DNA of 64,000 nt from Schaalia odontolytica. Its GTDB lineage: Bacteria > Actinomycetota > Actinomycetes > Actinomycetales > Actinomycetaceae. How positions within the stretch are numbered: the first letter of the stretch is position 1; the number at the start of each line of letters is the position of its first letter. Position numbers and translations under genes: made by a program. This document shows positions 1 through 8,617 of the stretch, piece by piece. The notes under the pieces are model-generated. The model worked only from the letters and a program-made list of their open reading frames with translations. It was not told where the DNA came from and did no database searches. The DNA is taken from contig NZ_CP133472.1 of assembly GCF_031191545.1 (NCBI RefSeq), positions 124,001-188,000 on the forward strand, written 5' to 3'.

Positions 1-152
1 CCGTCGAGGATCACCTGTCCGCGGTCGAGGTCAATGTCGATGCGGGAGGAGCTCAGTCGCAGGCCGGCCAGCACATCAAGGAAATCCTCGTAGGAGGTGG
101 GGGTGTCGTTGTCGGCGCGGACGGAGGCGGCAGGGGTGTTGACGAGTGGCAT
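1..152 (-). CDS. Unknown protein, N-terminal part only (runs off left edge)
   Basis: An open frame of 50 full codons starts at an ATG (152) and continues past the window edge. Its N-terminus begins MPLVNTPAASV and continues with an acidic stretch that includes SYEDFLDVLAGL, then alternating Ile/Asp residues. Codon use is GC-rich at third positions, like neighbouring genes. No family is recognised. The ribosome-binding site is weak (a GAAG about 12 bases upstream). It is a probable gene start rather than a secure one, because only about 50 residues are visible. Confidence 0.5.
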   Translation of the reverse strand, partial: MPLVNTPAASVRADNDTPTSYEDFLDVLAGLRLSSSRIDIDLDRGQVILD

Positions 153-593
153 GGGTGTATCCGATTCTTCGGGGCCGCACTCCCACTATCGGCGTGGGTA
201 TATCACTGCGGCGGTGATTGACAGGGGATCTGGGGCGTCAATCACATACACATTCGCGACATCATGCCACCGCAGGGGCAGCACATGGGGTTCGCGAAGG
301 TCGTCATGGTTCAAGTCTGTCGGACGGTTTACGTCCGAGCAACACAATGTCCACACAGCGAGACTGTGTAACAGCCTGTGTTGACGGGGCGGCCGAGCCG
401 CGACTCCCCCAAGCCACCCTCACAATGACGACAAATCGGCGAGATGACGGGGATGAGAAGCCATATCGAACAGCGTGAGCGCACTGCCCCGAGGGCCGGC
501 GCTTTCGCACACCGTTACGTTGGCGGGCAGGGGTGCATACCCACACACGCCGGTGGGCGTTGACCCATCGTGCACATCCGTTGATGCGTATAC
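153..593. other. Intergenic stretch without a recognised gene
   Basis: About 440 bases separate the left-edge gene and the metE terminator. Short open frames on both strands overlap each other, lack ribosome-binding sites and resemble nothing known. A short inverted repeat (CCCAC/GTGGG, about 182-200) lies just upstream of the left-edge gene and may belong to its promoter region. No RNA gene or repeat array is visible. Confidence 0.5.
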
Positions 594-629
594 GGTGAGG
601 GGCGGGACCCATCGGGCCCGCCCCTCACC
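594..629 (-). terminator. Hairpin terminator after metE
   Basis: A perfect 13-bp GC-rich stem (594-606 paired with 617-629) with a 10-base loop lies just past the metE stop. The run of U expected for a classical intrinsic terminator is poor (GTATACG follows), as is common in actinobacteria. Confidence 0.7.
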
Positions 630-647
630 TATCGCCTAGAAGAACAC

Positions 648-2969
648 TCAGCTCTCCAGGCCGCGCTGGGCACGCACTTGCCGAGTAGCAGAGACAAGAT
701 TGTCCAGCGACGCCTTCGTTTCCTCGTAGCCACGGGTCTTAAGACCGCAGTCGGGGTTGACCCACAGGCGTGAGACCGGCACGGCGTCGGCGGCCAGGCC
801 AATGAGCTCGGCGAGCTCCTCGGTGCCGGGGACGCGGGGGGCGTGGATGTCCCACACGCCGGGGCCGATGCCGTGGTCGAAGCCGGCCTCGGCCAGCTCG
901 GGTACGACCTCCATCTTGGAGCGCGCTGCCTCGATCGAGGTGACGTCGGCATCCAACCCCTTGATGGCGTCGATGATCTGGCCGAACTCGGAATAGCACA
1001 GGTGCGTGTGGATCTGGGTGTCGGGACGCACCGAGGAGGTGGCCAGGCGGAAGGAACCCACGGACCAGTTGAGGTAGTCGGCGTGGCGGTCGGCGTCCAG
1101 GGGCAACAGCTCGCGCAGGGCGGGTTCGTCCACCTGGATGGCGGCGATGCCGGCGGCCTCGAGGTCGGACACTTCGTCGCGCAGTGCCAGGCCGATCTGG
1201 TCGGCGATCTCGCCGAGCGCCAGGTCGTTGCGCGGGAAGGACCACGCAATGATGGTGACGGGGCCGGTGAGCATGCCCTTGACGGGCTTGTCCGACAGCG
1301 ACTGCGCGTAGCTGGTCCATCCCACGGTCATGGGCGCGGGACGCGAGACGTCACCCCACAGGACGGACGGGCGCGTGCAGCGCGAGCCGTAGGACTGCAC
1401 CCAGCCGTTGCGGGTGGCCGCGAAGCCGTCGAGCAGCTCGGCGAAGTACTGAACCATGTCGTTACGCTCGGCCTCTCCGTGAACGAGCATGTCGAGTCCC
1501 AGCTCCTCCTGGAGCGTGATGACCGATGCGATCTCCTCGCGCATGCGTGCCTCGTAGTCCGCGTCGGACAATTCGCCGCGCGCGTTGGCCGCACGGGCCT
1601 TGCGAATCTCGGTGGTCTGCGGGAAGGAACCGATGGTCGTCGTGGGCAGCGCAGGCAGGTGCAGGCGCTCGGTCTGCGCCGCCTCGCGCTCGAGATAGGG
1701 CTCGCGGGTGCGGTCGGCGTCGGTTAGGGCAGCGGTGCGGCTGCGGACCTCGGGGCGCACGACGCCGGGGGCGGCGGCGCGTTCTTCCAGGATTCGGGTG
1801 GCCTCGGCGACCTCTGCGTCGATGACCTCCCAGCCCTGGTCCACGCCACGGGCGAGGGCGACAACCTCGACAACCTTTTGGTCAGCGAAGGCGAGCCAGG
1901 CGTGCAGGTTCTCGTCGAGGGTCGCATCGTCCCAGGTCTCCAGCGCGGTATCGTGGGGCACGTGCTGGAGGGAGTTGGACGTCGCGACGGTGACGCGGGC
2001 GGCACCCAGGGACTGCGCGCGCTTGAGGATCTCACGCAGCTCGGCCAGGTCGGCGCGCCAGATGTAGCGGCCGTCGACGGCACCGACGACGAGGGTGACG
2101 CCCGACAGGTCCGCGCCCTCGGGCAGCGAGCCGCGCAGCGTGTCGACGTGCAGGGCCTCGACGCCGGTCTTCGCCAGGGCGGGCAACGCGTGGGAGGCGT
2201 CGCCGTAGGGGGTGGTGAGCAGGATCTGGGGACGCTCTGTGGCGGCGGCCAAGCGCTCGTAGACGCGGGCGGCCAGCTCGCCCAGCTCGACGCGGGTGCG
2301 CGAGAGGTTATCGGAGGTCAGGGCCGGCTCGTCGAGCTGGACCCACGGGGCGCCCGCGGCGTGGAGGGAGGCAAGCGCCTCTTCGTACGCGGCCACGGCC
2401 TCGTCGATGCGGGTGAGCGGGTCGAAGTCGGGGGTGGCGGGGTCGGCCTTGGCCAGCGCCAGGTAGGTGACGGGGCCGACCAGGACGGGACGGGTCACGT
2501 AGCCCCATTCGCGGGCGTCGATGAAGCGGCGGGTGACCGTGTCGTCGGCGAAACGCAGGGGCGTGTCGGGGCCGATCTCGGGGACGAGGTAGTGGTAGTT
2601 CGTGTCGAACCACTTCGTCATCTCTTCGGGTCCGACCTTGTCGTCGCCGCGGGCGAGCGCGAAGTAAAGGTCCAGGCCAGTACGGCCGTCGAAGCGCGGC
2701 GGAATGGCACCCAGGAGGATCGTGGCGTCCAGGACGTGGTCGTAGAGGGAGGGCGCGTCGGCCAGGGAGGCATCGGTGGGGTTCAGGCCAAGCTCGACGA
2801 GGCGCGCGAGGTTGGCCTTGCGCAGATCGTTGGCGGCCTGGGTCAGCTCGGCCTCGGTGATGCGCCCGGCCCAACGGGCCTCGAGCGCACGCTTGAGCTC
2901 GCGGCCGCGTCCGATACGCGGATAGGCCAGGATCGTGGCTGTGGGAAACTGCGCGGGGGCAGCGGACAT
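648..2969 (-). CDS. metE: Cobalamin-independent methionine synthase MetE
   Basis: MetE transfers the methyl group of 5-methyltetrahydropteroyl-polyglutamate to homocysteine, the last step of methionine synthesis, in the cytosol. The 773 residues match the usual length of about 755-770. The C-terminal catalytic barrel carries the zinc ligands in HTHLCYSEF (about residue 655) and NPDCGLKTRG (about 738); HGEAERNDMV near residue 487 is the conserved substrate-binding segment. The N-terminal half holds the related non-catalytic barrel. AAGGAG lies 6 bases before the ATG. It follows metF by 81 bases on the same strand, so the methyl donor and its user are probably co-transcribed. No cobalamin riboswitch is visible ahead of it. 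Confidence 0.97.
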   Translation of the reverse strand: MSAAPAQFPTATILAYPRIGRGRELKRALEARWAGRITEAELTQAANDLRKANLARLVELGLNPTDASLADAPSLYDHVLDATILLGAIPPRFDGRTGLDLYFALARGDDKVGPEEMTKWFDTNYHYLVPEIGPDTPLRFADDTVTRRFIDAREWGYVTRPVLVGPVTYLALAKADPATPDFDPLTRIDEAVAAYEEALASLHAAGAPWVQLDEPALTSDNLSRTRVELGELAARVYERLAAATERPQILLTTPYGDASHALPALAKTGVEALHVDTLRGSLPEGADLSGVTLVVGAVDGRYIWRADLAELREILKRAQSLGAARVTVATSNSLQHVPHDTALETWDDATLDENLHAWLAFADQKVVEVVALARGVDQGWEVIDAEVAEATRILEERAAAPGVVRPEVRSRTAALTDADRTREPYLEREAAQTERLHLPALPTTTIGSFPQTTEIRKARAANARGELSDADYEARMREEIASVITLQEELGLDMLVHGEAERNDMVQYFAELLDGFAATRNGWVQSYGSRCTRPSVLWGDVSRPAPMTVGWTSYAQSLSDKPVKGMLTGPVTIIAWSFPRNDLALGEIADQIGLALRDEVSDLEAAGIAAIQVDEPALRELLPLDADRHADYLNWSVGSFRLATSSVRPDTQIHTHLCYSEFGQIIDAIKGLDADVTSIEAARSKMEVVPELAEAGFDHGIGPGVWDIHAPRVPGTEELAELIGLAADAVPVSRLWVNPDCGLKTRGYEETKASLDNLVSATRQVRAQRGLES

Positions 2970-3050
2970 GGTGTTCTCCTTGGGTGTGCTACTCGTTCGG
3001 CGTGCGCGGGATAGCCCCGCACCCTGCCGCAGGGTGGATGGTGGGAGCGC

Positions 3051-4034
3051 TCAGGCGCTGGTGTCGGGGGCACAGTCCTGGGACCGAAGTGGGTCAGGCG
3101 TGACTCCCATGAGGGCCAAGATGTCCAGGACGGGCTTGGACCTGTTGAATGTGTAGAGGTGGACGCCGGGTGCGCCCGCCTCCAAGACGGAGTGGATGAG
3201 GCGAGAGCCGAAGACGGCACCGAACTCGTCGCGCGCGTCCTGATGGGGGTAGTCGGCAAGCGTGGTGAGCAGGTATTCGGGGACCTCAATGCCGGTGAGG
3301 TCCTGGACGCGGCGCAGGCGCGCCGGGTCGGTGGCCGGCAGCAGGCCAGGAACGATCGGGATGGTGACGCCGGCGCGCCTTGCGCGATCGACGAAAGAGG
3401 AATAAACGTCGGCGTCCCAGAAAAGCTGGGTGATGGCGAAGGATGCGCCGGCAGCCTGCTTGACGAGGAGTCGTTCGACTTCCTGCGCGGGCGTGGTTCC
3501 CGCGGCAGGGTTGCCCGCGGGGAAAGCCGCGACGGCGATCGTCAGGGGTTTGAAGGCGGAACGCAGGGCCTCACCCGGGTGGGCGTCGCAGCGGCGCTTT
3601 TCAACGGTGCGGATCAGGTGGATCAGCTCGGTAGCGCTGGCGACGCCGCTGGGACCGGGCTCCCAGTCTTCCTGTCCGACCGGCGGGTCGCCGCGCAGCG
3701 CCAGGAAGGTGCGCACGCCCGAGTCCAGGTAGTCGTAGACGGCGGAGACGACCTCGTCGGTCGAGTTACCTACGCAGGTCAGGTGCGCGATCGGCTGGAT
3801 CGGGGTGTCTCTCACGAGGCGATGGACCGTCGAGCGGGCGTTGGAGCGATCTTTGCCGCCTGCACCGTAGGTGACGGACATGAAGTCGGGGCGCACGCGC
3901 AGCAGCTCATCGACCGTCTTCCAGAAGGGTTCTTCCAGGGAGGGCTTGCGCGGGGGCATGACCTCGAAGGACAGGAGCGTGGGTTCGTGGTCGTGGGTAC
4001 ACGGACAGGCGTAGGCGTCGTCAGAGAAGGGCAC
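3051..4034 (-). CDS. metF: Methylenetetrahydrofolate reductase MetF
   Basis: MetF reduces 5,10-methylenetetrahydrofolate to 5-methyltetrahydrofolate with FAD, supplying the methyl donor for MetE next door. The 327 residues form one TIM-barrel domain of bacterial length. Family signatures are SFEVMPPR (residues 22-29, with the conserved Glu), VTYGAGG near 55, HLTCVGN near 84 and ALRGDPP near 114. The start chosen is GTG at 4034; the next Met lies inside the SFEVMPP motif and would be too late. The ribosome-binding site is a weak GAGAG. A possible leader peptide with two Met-Cys pairs sits 105 bases upstream, so sulfur-responsive attenuation is possible but is inference. Confidence 0.95.
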   Translation of the reverse strand: MPFSDDAYACPCTHDHEPTLLSFEVMPPRKPSLEEPFWKTVDELLRVRPDFMSVTYGAGGKDRSNARSTVHRLVRDTPIQPIAHLTCVGNSTDEVVSAVYDYLDSGVRTFLALRGDPPVGQEDWEPGPSGVASATELIHLIRTVEKRRCDAHPGEALRSAFKPLTIAVAAFPAGNPAAGTTPAQEVERLLVKQAAGASFAITQLFWDADVYSSFVDRARRAGVTIPIVPGLLPATDPARLRRVQDLTGIEVPEYLLTTLADYPHQDARDEFGAVFGSRLIHSVLEAGAPGVHLYTFNRSKPVLDILALMGVTPDPLRSQDCAPDTSA

Positions 4035-4139
4035 GATGGGACTCTCGGGTAGCGGCTGGCCCTCACGTGGGTGCGCATCGGCGCTGGTGGTGATGTGGTG
4101 GCGGGAGCGAGCCTGGGCAATGGCGGACGGCGGTGTCAG

Positions 4140-4205
4140 TCAGTTGCACATTCGGGCACGAATCGACCCGCACATGCGACGAGTGGTGTTCGTTCGTGCG
4201 TTCAT
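4140..4205 (-). CDS. Putative 21-residue leader peptide ahead of metF
   Basis: A 21-codon frame reads MNARTNTTRRMCGSIRARMC followed by Asn and a stop, 105 bases before metF. It holds two Met-Cys pairs spaced after arginines, as R-R-M-C and R-A-R-M-C. Small leader peptides with Cys near the C-terminus are known upstream of actinobacterial sulfur genes, where translation of the leader controls the downstream gene; this frame resembles them in size, arginine content and position. The GGGAG before the ATG is only one base away, which is too close for an efficient ribosome-binding site, so the call is tentative. It could be a chance frame. Confidence 0.35.
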   Translation of the reverse strand: MNARTNTTRRMCGSIRARMCN

Positions 4206-4309
4206 GCTCCCAGTATGTCCGGGTTCGTATGCACCGTGCATTCGCGGTCCGCACAACGAGCATTTGTGACAGGACCGTCTCACAGGAGATCGAGAGATGT
4301 CAACGCCAG

Positions 4310-4385
4310 TGGCGCCTCCGACAGGACTCGAACCTGCAACCTCGGGATTAGAAGGCCCTTGCTCTATCCATTGAGCTACGGAGGC
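4310..4385 (-). tRNA. tRNA-Arg (anticodon TCT)
   Basis: A complete cloverleaf of 73 bases plus an encoded CCA (4310-4312). The acceptor stem GCCTCCG/CGGAGGC is perfect and the D arm is GCTC/GAGC. The anticodon loop CTTCTAA gives TCT, reading AGA codons. The T arm has the usual TTCGAGT loop. The anticodon stem is imperfect: three G-C pairs are flanked by a C31-T39 and an A27-G43 mismatch. Confidence 0.93.
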
Positions 4386-4420
4386 ATAGCGCGGTGCGCC
4401 GCCTGTAAGACTAGCGGAGG

Positions 4421-5698
4421 TTAGCGCGCCTTTCCACCAGCACGCCCGAGCAGGAAAGCAAGCAGTGGGAACAGGAGCACCGACATGGCACCCGCGACGA
4501 CGAGCAGCGAGGCCAGCCACGACGGTAAAACGCCCGTCGCGACCCCCACCTCGGTAACGGCGACGATGATGGGCAGGCCAGTCGCGCCGTACAGGCCGAT
4601 ACGCGTCGCATCCAGCCATCCGACCCCTTCGATCGAGCCGTGGAAGCGTTCGAGGACGACGATGGGGGCGCCACGTACGAGAAGGATGGCACCCACGAAG
4701 GCGATGAGCAGGAGGGGGTAGCTGGCCACCGCGCTGATCGAGATGTTCATGCCGGAGGTCACGAAGAAAATCGGGATGAGAAAGGAGAATCCGAGCGTGC
4801 GCAGCTCTGCCTCGACCATCGTGAAGTTTCCGGGTGCCAGAGCCCGCACGATGATGCCGGCCGCGAAGGCACCGAGTACCATGTCCAGGTCCATGACCGC
4901 AGACAGGGCCATCAGGCCGGTGAGCACCACCATGACGACGCGCATGAGCGTCTTTTGCGAGGTCTGCGAGCCGTGCAGGATCGTGCGCCCAATCTCGGGG
5001 TGGCGCAGGACGAAGCGGGTAGGAATCGCGACGGCGACGATGGTGGCGAGCACGAAGACCAGGAGCACAATCGCCGACGCCCACGGGCTGCGAGCCGACA
5101 GCAGCAGCGACATGGCGACGATGGGCGCGAGCTCACCGACGGCACCGTGGACGAGGACGGCCTTGCCGATCGTGGTCTTCATGACTCCTGCCTCCATGAG
5201 GATCGGGAGCAGGGTTCCGAGCGCAGTCGACGTCAGAGCGATGGCGAGCGCAACGTACGTGGCGCCGGCAACCCCTGTCGTGCCCGACGCGGCGACCGCA
5301 GCCCACGACACCGCCAGTCCGATCGCGAAACAAACGAGCCACGTGAGCAGGGAGCGCTTACCAGCGCGCCCATGCACCTGCGTCACGTCGATCTCGGTGC
5401 CCGCGATCAGAAAGAGCATACCCATGCCGACCTCACGGAACACCGAAACAGGTTCGGTGAGCGTGGCCAGCCCCGCCACGTTGGGGCCGACGAGGACGCC
5501 GAGAATCAGCAGCCACACGACGTCGGGCACACGCTTGCGCGTCAGGGACGACAGGAGGGGTGAGAGCGCAGCAGCTGCGGCAATCACGAAGATGGAGACG
5601 ATCGATCCCTCCGTATCGCTCGTCGTCGATGCGGCGACGAGGCTGTGACCCACTCCCCCGCTCACGGCAAGACAAGACGTCGGCAGGCTCATGTGCAT
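4421..5698 (-). CDS. Cation:proton antiporter, CPA2/Kef-type membrane domain
   Basis: A 425-residue integral membrane protein with about 12 hydrophobic segments. The segment GMGMLFLIAGTEID (about residues 91-104) matches the conserved FLAGLEID region of CPA2-type Na+(K+)/H+ exchangers, and GPNVAGL near 72 precedes it as in that family. It stops after the membrane domain and has no cytoplasmic nucleotide-binding RCK/TrkA-N domain, so it is a short exchanger rather than a full KefB/C. The substrate ion cannot be told from sequence. The start could be ATG 5698 or the ATG two codons later. Adjacent genes give no functional hint. Confidence 0.85.
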   Translation of the reverse strand: MHMSLPTSCLAVSGGVGHSLVAASTTSDTEGSIVSIFVIAAAAALSPLLSSLTRKRVPDVVWLLILGVLVGPNVAGLATLTEPVSVFREVGMGMLFLIAGTEIDVTQVHGRAGKRSLLTWLVCFAIGLAVSWAAVAASGTTGVAGATYVALAIALTSTALGTLLPILMEAGVMKTTIGKAVLVHGAVGELAPIVAMSLLLSARSPWASAIVLLVFVLATIVAVAIPTRFVLRHPEIGRTILHGSQTSQKTLMRVVMVVLTGLMALSAVMDLDMVLGAFAAGIIVRALAPGNFTMVEAELRTLGFSFLIPIFFVTSGMNISISAVASYPLLLIAFVGAILLVRGAPIVVLERFHGSIEGVGWLDATRIGLYGATGLPIIVAVTEVGVATGVLPSWLASLLVVAGAMSVLLFPLLAFLLGRAGGKAR

Positions 5699-5780
5699 TC
5701 CTTTTCGGGTCGTCGCGCCGAGTGTGCGGTGCCGACCATCAGGTCTGTTGGCGCACGCTCAGGGCTTGAGGGCATGACAA

Positions 5781-5807
5781 AGGCCCGGGACCACAAGTCC
5801 CGGGCCT
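5781..5807 (-). terminator. Perfect hairpin after rpmF
   Basis: An 11-bp perfect stem (5781-5791 with 5797-5807) and a 5-base loop lie 17 bases past the rpmF stop and 80 bases before the antiporter start. In the minus-strand RNA it is followed by UUUGUC. It probably ends rpmF transcription. Confidence 0.8.
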
Positions 5808-5823
5808 GAGCGTGGATGCGAGG

Positions 5824-5994
5824 TCAGCCCTCGATGTCCAGGAGGCCGTTCTTGTAGGCCTTGGCCAGGCGGCGGGGCACGCGGATCTCACGGCCGGCAA
5901 CCTTGACGGTGTTCAGCTCGGTAAGATCAGCCTTCCAGGTAGACCGGCGGGTGCGGGTGTTCGCACGGGACATCTTGCGCTTGGGAACTGCCAT
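5824..5994 (-). CDS. rpmF: 50S ribosomal protein L32, zinc-free form
   Basis: The 56-residue protein begins [18 protein letters not shown], the typical L32 N-terminus, and ends [14 protein letters not shown]. It is a structural protein of the large ribosomal subunit near the peptidyl-transferase exit. It has no cysteine at all, so it lacks the zinc ribbon of the C+ form; bacteria with both forms often use the C- paralogue when zinc is short. No Zur-like palindrome is visible upstream, so zinc control cannot be claimed here. AGAGGAG lies before the ATG. The gene stands alone and is divergent from yigZ. Confidence 0.95.
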   Translation of the reverse strand: MAVPKRKMSRANTRTRRSTWKADLTELNTVKVAGREIRVPRRLAKAYKNGLLDIEG

Positions 5995-6169
5995 GTCTTA
6001 CCGCTCCTCTTCTTTCTCGACGACGATTCTGATCGGTGCGCCACGCGGGCGCACGGCGACAACCCGACAAGACTACCACGGACCGGGCACTGAAGCACAT
6101 CGCGGAAGGCTACGCGCCTGCGATCCTGGTTACAGACTAGCGAAGCGCTCTCTCCCTTAGACTGGGCGC

Positions 6170-6826
6170 ATGTCCGCTCTTCGCACGCTTGCCTCCGGCA
6201 CGCTTCTCACCCACGAGATCGAGATCAAGCGTTCCCGGTTTATCACGACGCTGGCCAGGACGGACACCCCCGAGGAGGCCCGCGAGCTCATCGACGCGGT
6301 TAAGTCCGAGCATCCTCAGGCCCGCCACAACTGCTCCGCTTACCTCATTGATCCGCCGGACGCCGCACCGCTGCAGCACTCCTCGGACGACGGAGAGCCC
6401 TCGGGCACGGCGGGCACCCCGATGCTCGAGGCGCTGCGCGCCTCCGACACATGGAACGCCACGGCGGTGGTCACCCGCTACTTCGGCGGCATCCTCCTGG
6501 GCGGAGGCGGCCTTGTGCGCGCCTACTCAACGTCTGTCTCCGAAGCCCTCGCCAATGCCCCCATCGCCTACCTGGTCGGGCGAGACGTCCTCGAAACACA
6601 GCTGAACCCCGGTGACGCGGGGCGCATCGAGGCCGAGCTGCGTGGGCGCGGAGCCACGATCGTCGACACCATCTGGGGCGCGAACGTGACGCTGCGCGTC
6701 GCGATCGATCCGGCCGCCCGCGAATCGATTGAGGCATGCCTGGCCCAGGCCTCGTCCGGTGTTGCAAAGTTTCGCTACGTGGAAACACGTCGGATTGAAC
6801 TAGACGAGGCCGAGAACGCGGGATGA
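6170..6826 (+). CDS. yigZ: YigZ/IMPACT-family protein
   Basis: A 218-residue member of the YigZ (UPF0029/IMPACT) family. Signatures are GEPSGTAGTPMLEAL near residue 76 and TRYFGGILLGGGGLVRAY near residue 103, the conserved glycine-rich core of the N-terminal domain; a second ferredoxin-like domain (about 140-210) follows as in bacterial members. The eukaryotic relative IMPACT regulates the GCN2 kinase; the bacterial biochemical role is not settled. The ATG at 6170 follows a TAGACT hexamer by 6 bases with no ribosome-binding site between, so the message is probably leaderless. It is divergent from rpmF and ends 37 bases before cysK. Confidence 0.93.
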   Translation: MSALRTLASGTLLTHEIEIKRSRFITTLARTDTPEEARELIDAVKSEHPQARHNCSAYLIDPPDAAPLQHSSDDGEPSGTAGTPMLEALRASDTWNATAVVTRYFGGILLGGGGLVRAYSTSVSEALANAPIAYLVGRDVLETQLNPGDAGRIEAELRGRGATIVDTIWGANVTLRVAIDPAARESIEACLAQASSGVAKFRYVETRRIELDEAENAG

Positions 6827-6863
6827 CAATTCAGGGGTACTACTGATCGTGGAAGGACCTCTC

Positions 6864-7796
6864 ATGGCTCGTATTGCCTCCACCGTCGCCGATCTGATCG
6901 GCGCCACCCCCCTCGTCCGAATCAACCACGTGGCCGGTGACGGCGTCGACGTGGTCGCCAAGGTCGAGGCCTTTAATCCGGCTTCCTCCGTGAAGGACCG
7001 CATCGCCCGTTCGATCATCGACGCGGCCGAGGCCTCGGGTGCTCTCGCCCCCGGCGGCACAATCGTCGAGGCAACTTCCGGTAACACGGGCATCGCCCTG
7101 TCGATGGTGGGCGCGGCCCGCGGCTACAAGGTCGTCATCGTCATGCCCGCCTCGATGTCCGTCGAGCGCCGCGCGATCGTGCGCGCATTCGGCGCCGAAC
7201 TGGTCCTCACCGACCCCAAGGGCGGCGTCTCCGCAGCCGTCGCAGAGGCAGAGCGCATCGCCTCCGAGCGTCCCGGCGCCATCATCGCCTCCCAGTTCGC
7301 CAACCCCGCAAACCCCGCCGCGCACGTGGCGCACACGGGCGAGGAAATCTGGGCTGACACCGACGGCCAGGTCGACGTCTTCGTTGCCGGCGTGGGCACG
7401 GGTGGCACCATCTCGGGCGTCGCGAAGGTCCTCAAGGCCAAGAACCCGCACGTGCGCATCATCGCCGTTCAGCCCGCCGAGTCTCCTTTGCTGACCGGCG
7501 GCACGCCCGGCCCACACGGCATCCAGGGCCTCATGCCCAACTTCGTGCCCGAGACCTTCGACGCGGACATCGTCGACGAGGTCATCTCCGTAGAGACCGC
7601 CCACGCGCTTGAGTTCGCGCGCCGCGCCGCCGCCGAGGAGGGCCTGCTTGTGGGCATCTCGTCGGGCGCTGCCCTCGCCGGCACCGCTGCGGTCGCTGCT
7701 CGCCCTGAGCTGGCCGGCAAGAAGATCGTCACGCTCCTGCCCGACACGGGTGAGCGTTACCTCTCGACCGCGCTCTTCGCGGGCCTCGAGGACTGA
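6864..7796 (+). CDS. cysK: Cysteine synthase (O-acetylserine sulfhydrylase)
   Basis: This PLP enzyme makes cysteine from O-acetylserine and sulfide. At 310 residues it has family length. The PLP lysine is K44 in NPASSVKDR; TSGNTGIALS (71-80) is the substrate loop; GVGTGGTISG is the PLP-phosphate loop. ATG 6864 was chosen because GGAAGGA lies 5 bases upstream; a GTG 15 bases earlier would swallow that site. cysE, which makes the substrate, lies 92 bases downstream on the same strand, separated by a strong hairpin. The two proteins form the cysteine synthase complex in many bacteria. Confidence 0.96.
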   Translation: MARIASTVADLIGATPLVRINHVAGDGVDVVAKVEAFNPASSVKDRIARSIIDAAEASGALAPGGTIVEATSGNTGIALSMVGAARGYKVVIVMPASMSVERRAIVRAFGAELVLTDPKGGVSAAVAEAERIASERPGAIIASQFANPANPAAHVAHTGEEIWADTDGQVDVFVAGVGTGGTISGVAKVLKAKNPHVRIIAVQPAESPLLTGGTPGPHGIQGLMPNFVPETFDADIVDEVISVETAHALEFARRAAAEEGLLVGISSGAALAGTAAVAARPELAGKKIVTLLPDTGERYLSTALFAGLED

Positions 7797-7817
7797 TGTT
7801 TTCCTCGTAACGCGCTA

Positions 7818-7850
7818 AGGTGGCCCCGGATGGAATATCCGGGGCCACCT
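7818..7850 (+). terminator. 14-bp hairpin between cysK and cysE
   Basis: A perfect 14-bp stem (7818-7831 with 7837-7850) with a 5-base loop stands 21 bases after cysK and 38 bases before cysE. There is no long T run after it. It may terminate cysK transcription, or act as a partial terminator setting cysE lower than cysK. Confidence 0.65.
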
Positions 7851-7888
7851 GAGCGTTTCCCGCCTAGCCGACCATCCAGGAGGAACCA

Positions 7889-8533
7889 GTGAAGCTCACC
7901 GTTAACGCCCTGTCGAAGACCCTGTCGCGCGCCCTGCCCACCAAGGCGCTCGGGCTCTTCCGTGAGGACCTTGTGACGGCGCATCGCCGCGACCCTGCGG
8001 CCACCTCCGCCCTGGAGATCGCACTGACCTACCCGGGTGTGCATGCACTGTGGACACACCGCGTCTCGCACGCACTGTGGACCCATGGTGCCCGCACCCC
8101 CGCCCGGGCCCTGTCCTCCCTCGCCCGCGCGTTCACCGGCGTTGACATTCACCCCGAGGCACGGATCGGTCGACGCGTCTTCATCGACCACGCAACGGGC
8201 GTCGTCATCGGCCAGACGGCCGAAGTCGGCAACGATGTCGTTATCTTCCACGGCGTCACCCTGGGTGGAGTAGCCATGAGGCCGGGCAAGCGCCACCCCA
8301 CCGTCGGCGACCACGTCATGATCGGTGCCGGAGCGAAGGTCCTCGGCCCCATCAACGTGGGCACGGGCGTCAAGATCGGCGCGAATGCGGTCGTCGTCAA
8401 GGACGTGCCCTGCGGAAACGTCGCGATCGGAGTGCCCGCGCGCCTGCTTCCCAAGCCCGAAAAGGACACCCACGATCGCGACCTGATTGTCGATCCGAAC
8501 TGCATGTTCGAGGAACCAGCCCTCTACATCTGA
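7889..8533 (+). CDS. cysE: Serine O-acetyltransferase
   Basis: CysE acetylates L-serine with acetyl-CoA to give O-acetylserine, the committed step of cysteine synthesis. The 214-residue protein is the short bacterial type. The left-handed beta-helix starts near residue 84; catalytic Asp/His are in [13 protein letters not shown] (D100) and HGVTLGGV (H121). The start is GTG at 7889 with AGGAGGA 5 bases upstream. Its C-terminal tail ends in Ile (LYI), which in CysE proteins can dock into CysK, fitting the adjacent cysK. Confidence 0.96.
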   Translation: MKLTVNALSKTLSRALPTKALGLFREDLVTAHRRDPAATSALEIALTYPGVHALWTHRVSHALWTHGARTPARALSSLARAFTGVDIHPEARIGRRVFIDHATGVVIGQTAEVGNDVVIFHGVTLGGVAMRPGKRHPTVGDHVMIGAGAKVLGPINVGTGVKIGANAVVVKDVPCGNVAIGVPARLLPKPEKDTHDRDLIVDPNCMFEEPALYI

Positions 8534-8582
8534 GATGCGTGCCCTTGTCTCGCCCACGGCTCACGAATAACATTCAAGAGCC

Positions 8583-8611
8583 GTGACAAAGTGAGCACCC
8601 TCACCTATAGT
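8583..8611 (+). promoter_or_regulatory. Promoter of the GNAT gene
   Basis: A GTGACA -35 (8583-8588), a 17-base spacer and a TATAGT -10 (8606-8611) place the expected start of transcription at or next to the ATG at 8618. The -35 overlaps the right arm of an 8-bp inverted repeat (8555-8562/8578-8585) after cysE. Confidence 0.6.
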
Positions 8612-8617
8612 TGGTTT

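Noticed and set aside
2970-4309. A cobalamin or S-adenosylmethionine riboswitch controlling metE/metF
   Set aside because: I find neither the conserved B12-box pattern nor a SAM-aptamer layout on the minus strand ahead of metF or metE.
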